Below are positions 55,901 through 64,000 of a DNA stretch of 64,000 nt, in pieces. The notes beneath the pieces are model-generated. The model was not told where the DNA came from and did no database searches. It saw nothing but the letters and a program-made list of their open reading frames with translations. Made by a program: the position numbers and the translations under genes. Source of the stretch: Apteryx mantelli (taxonomy: Eukaryota; Chordata; Aves; Apterygiformes; Apterygidae); assembly GCF_036417845.1 (NCBI RefSeq), contig NC_089985.1, positions 28,602,583 through 28,666,582 on the forward strand. Direction: 5' to 3'. How positions within the stretch are numbered: the first letter of the stretch is position 1; each line of letters starts with the position of its first letter.

Positions 55901-58900
55901 AAGTACAGTGACTTGGAAATATCACAGTCATTTGCATTTCTCTCCATATATATATATATATAAACATGTATTTTGGTAGTAGCTGTGTTAAATGTAGACT
56001 TAAAGTTAAGTTGTATCATTAAAGAGGCTTTATGTTATTTAAAATTATATTTTTGAAGGGAGTAGGACTCTAGGATGATATTTGCACTGTTTATTTATAT
56101 GCATTGAAAAAAAGTTAGTAGAAAAAAATAAAGAGGAATTATATTCCCTCTCTATTCTAGATTCACTCAATCGAAGCAGCAGAATACAATGGTATCTGGC
56201 CTACAAGCTCATTCTCTCGGTCACTCAAACTGACTCAGGCACTAACAGGACAACTGAGAAATGCCATCAAATTTGAGTATAACAGTGGCCATACTGGAAA
56301 CCTTATGGCTTCTGAGTCTGTCTCAGATGATGGTCTTAACTTCATTAGAGGGGTTTTGAATATGCTGGAGGTGAATGTAAAGAAGATGCAGAACTCATAC
56401 AGCTTACAGGAGGTGAGCATTTCATCTTGCCCATTATGGTTGCTTTGTCACTAAATAAGCCCTCTCTTCTGATTCTTTTACTACATTTTCTGGATTCATT
56501 GTTGACATAATCTTCAGTAAAAGGAAACACTTAAGCTTGGGAGATCATCATTAAGTTATTCTTATGGAACAACGTTTGATTGAGCTGTAGCTAAACAGGA
56601 CAATCAAATAAGTAGATTTTTAATCTAGTTGATCAAATTATTTCAGAAAGTGCATTTGCAGCGTTTAGACTTTTAGAAAATCTGGCTTGTGATTCTAGTA
56701 AAAGTAAGCTCATATGAAAGCAGAAGCCTATATAAAATTTGAATACTGTGTTAAAACAAGCTTAAATGTGCAACATAAGATTAAAGCTAAAATAACACCA
56801 ATTTCACTTTTTTACCAATCTTTAATCTCTTCTAGCTCCTCTTTTAGGAGGAAAATAGTATACGTGCCATGATATTATTGTAACAGCTTTGACAGCTGCA
56901 GTTGTTCTATTGGAATTTCCGCTGTTTTTCAGGTTTTAATATCTTAGTCAAGGTAAATCATCTGATATTACTGTTCACCATAGAAATTGCAATGTATTTA
57001 GCTTTTGCAAAACCATATTTACATTGATTAGACTGCATTTGATTCAGAGATCAGCAAAAACCTTGAAATTACTGTGCTTTCATGTTATTTTTATTGAAAA
57101 TGCAGACTGGAGCAACTTTAATTTTTTTTAAATATATTTTTATATGAATAGAGTTATTTCTGAGAAGGGAACTACATGATTTAATATTTTCATGCTGCTT
57201 GTTGCACATAAAAACCTGGGGGGTGGTGTCGCATATTTTGCAGCGCTATTTTCTCATAATCTGGTTTCACATCTTCATTCTCTCTAATTCAGTTAGCAAT
57301 ATCTCCTGCTCTCATTGCTGAGCAATATATGTGACTTCACCTCCTAAAATCTTTTCCAAGTTTTCTTTGCTTTTCTCAGACAGCCACTGATTTATGAGCA
57401 TTGGCATCCTTGCTTGACAATCTCAAGTCACTCTATAAAGGAAGATAATCATTATTAGTCCCAAAATGCAGAAGGTGAATCTGAGCCGCAGACAGGTTTA
57501 AGCGATTAACCTGGGAAAGTCTGCTTCACAGCTTGCAGCGGGTAGGGTAAGATATCTGAGCAAGCCATAACCTAAATAGCACTTACCAGAAGTCCAGCTA
57601 TAGCAGAAGACTACTTTATCCTGCTAAGACCTGTGGGCTGGGCATTCCCGTTTAAAATGTAAATGTCTCTACCTCACCCTGCAGTCTGCAGAGTAGCCCC
57701 ATACCTGTATTTGCAGTGTACAAGTCTTTTGGTGTGTATTCTTACTTCTAGCCCTTAGTGACGCCACAGTGCCTTCAGGAGTACTGTTAAAGCGGGTATG
57801 TCTTGCCTTGCAAACCATCACATGACCATTTGGCTGAGTTAACATAGCCCAGAGCTGCTCTCTGGAACAGCTATGTTATCAATAACAATAAAAGAATCAT
57901 GAAAATAACCCTTCCTCCTAAAATGCAATCAAATATTTTCCTTTCCAAAATCTCCTGACTGGCTGAGAAGATTTAAGACCTCTTATAAATATATATGCTT
58001 GAAATATTATTGAAGATCTGAGTTAAAACTGCAAACTCAAGAAAAACCGCAATCAGAATTCTGCTATTCTGAAATTCTTTTTAACTATTACTGTTCATAT
58101 TATGATAGATTGCCTGATATTCCAAGGCCTGTTCTATAGGCATTTATAAGCTGTGTATAAAAGCAAATTTTAGGGGCAGAGTGTCATTTCCAACCTTCAG
58201 ATACTTTGCTACTGAGATCTTATTCTGACTGATCACATTATTTTGGCACTTTTTATTAATATTCCTCAAATCATATTGCATAATCAACAGTTCTAACTGG
58301 AAATTACTATCCATCTTTTCTGAGGCTCCAAATCTTGTCTCAGTGAAGCTACTGAGAATTTTAGCACTCTCAGTGATACTCTGATTTGGCTTATTGTACA
58401 TTTGCCTGTGCATGTAGGAAAGAAAAGAAAGAAAAGTCATCCTGGTTTGGCTTCTGGAGAGTACTATGACTAAAAAAGTATGCACTTCTAACAGGAATTT
58501 TGAAACTATAGAGTTAAGCAGGAAAGTTCATATGGGGAACTCAAGGAGCTCTGCTTAGGGGTAAACATTCTCTGATCCCATCTAATTTTTGCCAGGCCAG
58601 CATCGGAGGAATTTGTAATACTACCTACACAATTCAGGAAAACAAGAGAGCAAACCTAATATATGTGACCAAATCCAAAGACTTGAACAGCTGTGAAGAG
58701 AGAGTTCAAATGGTCACTGGTTCAGCATACACTCATCCTTGCCGGACCTGCCAGCAGGTAAATTAGAAGGATTATGTTTACACATATATATATATTTTTT
58801 ATTATTATTATTATTATTATATATAAAACATATATATGTATGTTACATATTTTAAGTAGAGCCAGATCTGTTGTATCTAGTAATCTAGTTTCTTTCTATG

Positions 58901-61900
58901 TGAAAATCCTATCTGTGGAGCAGCACTGATCTGTGCGTAAACTGTCGTGTACTACAGAGATTCCTCAACCAGCTTAAACCAGCTAGCTTGAAAAGCATTA
59001 ATTATCATCATAAGTTAATTCATCTCCTCTGTAGAGTAAAAAAGCTAGCCATGATGTCCTGGTATTCTGGTAGTCAAGATAGGTATTTCTGCATCATATT
59101 GCAATGTGAAGTGTAGGCGTAGACCATGTTTACCTCAGCTTCCTGTCTTTAAAATAAGAAATCATGTGGCTTATACTGCTGCTCAGGGAATGGTTCACCT
59201 TCTCAAAGGAATAACCAATGACTTATATTTGGGGAAGGGAAAAACAGGCTAACACTTCTTAGCAGTGAAAACATGACCTCTCCCATGAAAGTGTACTTGC
59301 AGAATTCACATAAACTGCTAATGTGGACAATGAACAAAACAGCCCTGAAAAATAAGCAGGTTGAAGGGGGTGATATAATAGCTTCTAGTCACAGAATTTA
59401 AAAATTAAATGACTTCCTATTTTCTTTGTCACTTTTTTCATTATAAAGAGAAACATGAATTCCCGGGCAACTGCTACTTACAATTACAAAATTAAATATG
59501 CACGTAATGAAGCTGTAATTACACAAGCTGATGTTGAGGAAATCCACCAGTTTGCACCCTTCAATGAGATAACGGGAGGAAATGCTATAGTAGAAGCAAG
59601 GTACTGTACATATGCCTTTAATTCAGCAACTCAGCATCTCAGTAATCTGGTCAAACTCCATAACTGAAGTAAATCCTTTATTTCCACAACCTATTGTTTG
59701 CCAGTATTTAATTACATAAAACCCCAAACAGTTCATAAAAACAACCTTCACTGTTAGTTGTAAATCTGAAACATGCACATCACTATCCAAATTTTGTTAG
59801 CTAAACTTGGCAGGGTTTGACTGTTTTATTTCTCAGGGATATTTGATTTATGTCATAAAAGCCAAAACAAATGTAATTCCATCTGAAAAATTGTGAACTA
59901 ATATATTTGCAGTAAAATACTTTGAAAGACAGTTACTCACTGAAAGAGAGTTCCCTGGAAAATAATAATGCAGTAAGAGACCCTGGAGACTAGTTCACAA
60001 GAAACCTAGATATGACTTTGGATTCCAACATACTTCCTAAGTATTGTGGGCTGCTTGCAAATCTTCCATCAGAACTGTTTCTTGATAGGAAATTGGGTTT
60101 TATTGCAAAAAGGTTGGGCACAGGACATGTAAAATGTATTTGATTTTCCCCAGAAAATTTTGCATATTTCTTAAACAAGTTTTAGGCAAAACAAGAACAT
60201 GATTGTCCAAGAAAAGAACCCCCTGCTTGTCCTTAACTCAAGCCTTTTTAGCTCAAGCCTTTTTAACTCAGACTTTCAGAGTTTGAAATTTTTTTTCATC
60301 TGCATCAAAATCATATATTGAATTTTTTTTTAACTTACCTGCTTTAGTGATGGACTCTGTAGGCAGGGTCACTGTACACACACTACTGAAGAAGAAGGCT
60401 TTCTGTCTAAAGATCACTACAGAAGATATACCTCCCTTCTCAGTTGCTGTAATTTTTGCTTAATTAATATGATGAATATGTTCAGTTTGGCTAAACAAAA
60501 AAAAAATGAAAGCAGCTTTACTATCTCATGCGATCGAGGTGAAGATAGATTTAACTGTAGTACCTTTATCAAATTATAGGCTGCTGTGAGAGAGCATTGG
60601 TCTGGAACCAATGAACCTTTGCTGATTTAAACTTTCTTCCTGCAAGCCTGCATGGACTGTCTTCCTTACTATTCTTCCTCAGGTATTGACCTCCCCAGAA
60701 GGGGTAGTGCCTTTATTCTTCCTCATTTTCTCTGGATCTCTTGCACTGCCCAGAAGAAGGGGCCAAATGTATGATAGGTGGAAAGATGTGGATATGTCAC
60801 CCAGCTCTTCAGAAGTTATTTTTATAATGCACTTTCCTTGTAAAATGAAAATCTAACATTAAGGACTTAAAACATTTGGAACTGAATTTTCAGTCCTGTT
60901 CAGCATAAGCCTCTTGCTGCACCTTTTGAAGCCAAGAAATGTTTTGCTATTGTTTCACCATTTTAATGCTATCTTTAGTATTCGTTTGCTCTTCTGTATG
61001 GAGTATAACATTTTCCCACATATTCTAGGCCCATATATCTCTTCCCAAAACACTGAAGATGAAGACATAATAGATTCATTTTGTTCTAGAAAGGGGAGTT
61101 AAATCTGTCCAAGTGCACCCAGCATTAATACATTCTGACCCAAATGCCCTTCCAATAATACTGAATAAAATTTGAAGAGAGAAAGAATCTTGGTTGATTC
61201 TGTGGTGATTTCTATTCAAATTCCAGTGGCTTCTCTGCAAAGCAGTGCTATGATATTTTCTGCAGCAGTTCTATGAAATCCGTATGGAAGGAGTGGATAG
61301 AAATGATACAAAAGATCATCACAGAGATTCCAAAATAAATATGCCAATTTTCTACAGAGATTTTGAGATACTGTGCAGTACAGTGATATTGCTTTTGGAA
61401 TGTTTTCAGATGCTCAGTACAAATGCCTGACTTTATTATAGTGTCCTAAATGACCTATTTTAAACCTAATTGTCAGGATAGGATGCATCCCTTTAAATGA
61501 AAATGTAGCACACACAGGAAATGTTTACAAAGACAGTCTCTCATTGGAATTATTCTTAATAACAAAAGCTGAAGGTTTGGTGCTGTTTGAAAAGTTTCCA
61601 AAAACTTGAGTACTTTTCCAAAGTCTAATCCTGAATTTATCTGGCCCTCTTTGTTTGGGAAATCCAATTTCAAGCTTCATGAGAACCTTTTATCTTCTGT
61701 AGTCCCCAGGACATTCAGCTTGCCAGGCAAAAGGGGGAGGGAATTGTAATAGTTCGAGTAAGAAGACTATAACTGTTCTTATGGTATGTAACAATTATCA
61801 ATTTCTTTTGAAGCTTCCAGGAGGCATAGACATTTGAGGACTTTTATGTGCTTCTTAAAAGGTTGAAATTAAGTGATAATTTCTGAAAAAGTTTCCCATC

Positions 61901-64000
61901 AGCTATTTTTCTCTAATCTTTAATTTACTCCTTAAGACACAATGCACAGTTCCTGTGATCTTATTTAAGCCACAACTTCTCACCTCCCACTTCTTCCTTA
62001 AGCTCTCAAACCATCTTAATCCCAGAGGAAGGCAATGGCTAGCTCTGATCTTGAGCCCTGTGCACGCCTTCTCACAGTAAGGCTCTGAGCATTGTGTCCT
62101 GATGTATCTATTTGTAAATACCTTTGCCCCTCAACAACAAAACCCTTTTGAAACAACTGCACTTACATTGCAATGAGGAGAGGCAGAAATACTGCTATCC
62201 TCTCTTTATTTTTTACCCTGCACCTTGTGATGTTATCTCCCTCGGTTCCTCCATTCCAGGCAGAAACTTATATTGACTGATGTGCAAAAGCACATGACCG
62301 AGATCCCACCAAAAGAATTTTGGAAACGTGGGTCACTTCAGTACCAGTTTGGCAGTGAATTGCTTCAGCTTCCTGTCCACTTATTCAAAATAAAAAATGT
62401 GGAAAGCCAGGTAAGCTTCAGCCACTGGACAGATTCTTTGTTGGAGGCTGGAATCAGTGCATGTGGGGAAAAAAACACATGTGAACTTTGTGTATTTTAA
62501 TCTTCCTGCAGATAGCAGAAAGCCTGCAAGACCTAGTAGAGAACACATATGAACAGGTTCCCAGTGATGCACCTGCAAAAGCCCTCAAGCTTTTGCACCT
62601 TTTCCGTGCAGCAAATGAGGAGAATTATGAGTCAATATGGAAACAGTTCTCAAGTCGGCCAGCATACAGGTAGCAAAAAATATAGTGATGATTCTTCTGA
62701 AAATTTCTGTTGGAGACGATCTGGCGTTACTGTGTTCAAATGCAGATCTGGAAAATGATCATTGCCTTTCCCATTACAGGCGCTACCTTTTGGATATAGT
62801 TCCTTCAGTTGCCACTCATCGTGCACTCAGGTTCTTAAGGCATAAAATGGAAAGGCAAGAACTCACCAACTGGGAAGCAGCTCAGACACTGCTTGTCGGT
62901 CTGCACTCAAGCGTGCCAACTCGTGATGTGATGGAGGAAGCCACAGTAGGATTCTTTAAACACTATCTAATTGCTCTTTATTAATTTTAGCATCTATCAT
63001 ATTTATTCCTTTGACAAGATTGCAAAGGCTTTGAAAACATAAAGGTTTTATATCCTCTAGTGAGGTTAAAAGGAGTTTATTTCCTGACTGTCTTAAGGGA
63101 GGAGAATGCAAACCAAAGAGGCAAAAATGAGTCCAGCATAAAAGAGAAAAGAAAGAGTAAAATACCCCTCAGTGTCGGAGGTTATTGCTGCAAACAGTGA
63201 TTTCTAGTTTTCCTTTGTTCAAGTATACTTTATAGTTACGTCAGATCGGATCTCTAACTGAGAGTCTCTGCAAAGACTAGGGAGTAAGAAATACATTTTT
63301 GTTATATTGGTTTGGATTGACCTAGCAGAATGGGTATAAATCAGAGCAGATCTATTGTAATCAAGGGAATTATGCCAATGTGGAGCCCATGTAGGAGAAA
63401 GTATAATGACCCTCTTCTGCAGGGTCAAATTCTACCCTCTGATGCAGGAACTTCTATCTGCCTAGCTTGGGCAGAGACCATGAATCTCAGAGTAGAGCTT
63501 TGCCTTCTGTGAAAGCTATCACAGCTCAGCTGTTACTGCGCTGTACTGCTGTGCTTCCCACTTGAGGAAGTGGTGGGTTGCTGCCTCCTGTCAGCTCTCA
63601 CATTCATATGAAATATTCCTGTCTGCCCAAAGTACTGAAGTCCACTCAGAATGTATCACAAGTTTTTTGTGCCTAGAGCTCAGGCAATTATAAAACAATG
63701 ATGAGTGCTTTTTGAATAATGTGTGCTTTTCCATTCTGTAACTGGGTGATTTTCTCCCTTTGGATTATAGCCTATACAAAATTAAAATCTGGAACACTAT
63801 TAAAGCTGCAGATCTGCCTTCCAGATGTTCCTTAGAATTACATTATGATTGCATTGTCAAATACAGTAATACCCACCGATTAACTATAAATCCATCAATA
63901 CAAAAATATTGAAAGCTGGGTATTGCCTTGCATTTGGCAGAAATGTATTTTTTAAATTGTTTCTTCTTCGTTAATTGTGGTAATAAACAACTACTTTCTC
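52960..64000 (+). CDS. VTG1: VTG1 (vitellogenin-1), exons 1-9, 3' truncated by the window edge
   Basis: A yolk precursor made in liver under oestrogen, secreted, bound by the oocyte receptor and cleaved to lipovitellins and phosvitin. Nine exons join in phase: 52960-52999, 53305-53325, 53551-53702, 56161-56412, 58596-58757, 59449-59600, 62260-62410, 62512-62669, 62780-62945 (1254 nt, 418 codons). Residues 1 to about 15 are a signal peptide (MRELILALVLTLVG). The N-sheet of the large lipid transfer module follows, with the EYNGIWP motif, then the start of the helical domain. Cysteines 162, 188, 204 and 207 have the spacing of the two N-sheet disulphides known from lamprey lipovitellin. A sequon NTT follows Cys162. 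Remembered chicken VTG1 matches much more closely than chicken VTG2. No damage is seen. The serine-rich phosvitin and C-terminal domains lie beyond the window. Confidence 0.95.
53000..53304 (+). other. VTG1: VTG1 intron 1, 305 bp
   Basis: Donor GTAAGT, acceptor CTCTTTCAG after a long pyrimidine tract. Nothing else recognised. Confidence 0.85.
53305..53325 (+). CDS. VTG1: VTG1 exon 2, a 21-nt micro-exon
   Basis: It completes the Gly codon and adds SQHLNY plus one base of a Gln codon, between acceptor TTTCAG and donor GTAAGT. A 21-nt second exon is, from memory, a conserved feature of vertebrate vitellogenin genes. Confidence 0.9.
53551..53702 (+). CDS. VTG1: VTG1 exon 3
   Basis: The 152-nt exon after acceptor TTCTTTGCAG reads PDFSENKAYTYDYESVLL through SGIGPKLCLIR and ends at donor GTAAGA on a codon boundary. 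It forms the first strands of the N-sheet lipid-transfer domain. Intron 2 (53326-53550, 225 bp) before it shows nothing of note. Confidence 0.94.
53703..56160 (+). other. VTG1: VTG1 intron 3, 2458 bp
   Basis: Donor GTAAGA, acceptor CTATTCTAG. It contains an (AT)n run at 55946-55962. No exon or transposon recognised. Confidence 0.8.
56161..56412 (+). CDS. VTG1: VTG1 exon 4
   Basis: The 252-nt exon holds exactly 84 codons (residues 72-155), starting IHSIEAAEYNGIWPTSSF and ending NSYSLQE before donor GTGAGC. It carries the EYNG-WP motif of the vitellogenin N-terminal domain. Confidence 0.95.
56413..58595 (+). other. VTG1: VTG1 intron 4, 2183 bp
   Basis: Donor GTGAGC, acceptor TTTTTGCCAG. It contains an imperfect hairpin at 57841-57877 (arms AACATAGC and GCTATGTT). 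Nothing else recognised. Confidence 0.8.
58596..58757 (+). CDS. VTG1: VTG1 exon 5
   Basis: The 162-nt exon covers residues 156-209, from ASIGGICNTTYTIQ to HPCRTCQQ. All four cysteines (162, 188, 204, 207) are here, with the spacing 26, 16, 3 seen in lipovitellin. It also has one N-glycosylation sequon. The donor is GTAAAT. Confidence 0.95.
58781..58850 (+). repeat. AT and ATT microsatellite in VTG1 intron 5
   Basis: An (AT)n block at 58783-58794 and an ATT block at about 58800-58820, then more TA-rich sequence. It begins about 25 nt after the exon 5 donor. Confidence 0.85.
59449..59600 (+). CDS. VTG1: VTG1 exon 6
   Basis: The 152-nt exon starts RNMNSRATATYNYKIKY and ends NAIVEA plus two bases of Arg. 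The acceptor TTATAAAG is weak (purine-rich at its end), but the reading joins exon 5 in phase and matches remembered chicken VTG1. Donor GTACTG. Confidence 0.92.
59601..62259 (+). other. VTG1: VTG1 intron 6, 2659 bp
   Basis: Donor GTACTG, acceptor CCATTCCAG. It contains 2.5 copies of a 15-bp tandem repeat at 60235-60271. No exon recognised. Confidence 0.8.
60235..60271 (+). repeat. 15-bp tandem repeat, about 2.5 copies
   Basis: Units AACTCAAGCCTTTTT and AGCTCAAGCCTTTTT differ at one base and are followed by AACTCAG. A short slippage-type duplication in VTG1 intron 6. Confidence 0.85.
62260..62410 (+). CDS. VTG1: VTG1 exon 7
   Basis: The 151-nt exon completes the Arg codon, then reads QKLILTDVQKHMTE, EFWKRGSLQYQFGSELLQ and KIKNVESQ before donor GTAAGC. 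It marks the end of the N-sheet. Confidence 0.94.
62512..62669 (+). CDS. VTG1: VTG1 exon 8
   Basis: The 158-nt exon follows a 101-bp intron (acceptor CTTCCTGCAG) and reads IAESLQDLVENTYEQVPS, AKALKLLHLFRAANEENY and SSRPAY plus two bases of Arg. It begins the alpha-helical lipid-transfer domain. The donor GTAGCA is weak. Confidence 0.94.
62780..62945 (+). CDS. VTG1: VTG1 exon 9
   Basis: The 166-nt exon follows a 110-bp intron (acceptor CCCATTACAG) and reads RYLLDIVPSVATHRALRF, RQELTNWEAAQTLLVGLH and RDVMEEAT, ending on a codon boundary at donor GTAGGA. The next exon, expected to continue LIVKKH-like sequence, was not found before 64000. Confidence 0.94.
62946..64000 (+). other. VTG1: VTG1 intron 9 (partial)
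   Basis: At least 1055 bp with no acceptor followed by vitellogenin-like coding sequence. The intron continues past the window. Confidence 0.75.

Overview
The window is vertebrate nuclear DNA, almost certainly from a bird. Coding sequence is sparse and split into short exons with GT-AG introns. The only interspersed repeats recognised with confidence are CR1 LINE fragments with the avian-type 3' tail. The two recognisable genes, ADGRL4 (ELTD1) and the yolk precursor gene VTG1, read very like their chicken counterparts as remembered. Remembered chicken VTG1 differs at several residues, so the species is probably not chicken, but it cannot be named from this window.

Layout, left to right, both genes on the + strand. 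(1) 1 to about 16.66 kb: the 3' end of ADGRL4, an endothelial adhesion GPCR. Its last three coding exons (12839-12930, 14516-14684, 15226-15288) give the end of TM5, TM6, TM7 and the short cytoplasmic tail. A 3' UTR follows with clustered AATAAA signals. The first 12.8 kb is read as the preceding intron; it holds a candidate hAT-type MITE and a long polypyrimidine tract. (2) About 16.7-52.9 kb: a 36 kb intergenic tract without a recognisable protein gene. It contains two CR1 fragments (17.5 kb on +, 26.6-27.5 kb on -), a GC-rich block at 29.0-30.9 kb with an orphan CpG island peaking at 30.36-30.80 kb, a perfect 43-bp hairpin at 34.5 kb, microsatellites and homopolymer runs. (3) 52.9-64.0 kb: the promoter and first nine exons of VTG1. 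They encode 418 residues, from the signal peptide through the N-sheet of the lipid-transfer module into the helical domain. The gene runs off the right edge.

VTG1 makes a liver-secreted, oestrogen-induced phospholipoglycoprotein that carries lipid to the oocyte. Its immediate promoter has a TATA box about 44 bp before the ATG, FOXA-like and ONECUT-like motifs, and farther upstream an imperfect oestrogen-response-element match, an AP-1 site and a 29-bp tandem duplication. ADGRL4 and VTG1 have no known functional link; their adjacency is a synteny marker used in studies of vitellogenin loss in mammals.

No clearly undescribed biological system is visible. The items most worth a second look are the orphan CpG island with flanking splice donors, the short GGGGCC-type repeat inside it, the 34.5 kb hairpin, the MITE candidate and the duplication upstream of VTG1. 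All calls come from reading the sequence and from memory of the families; no search was run.
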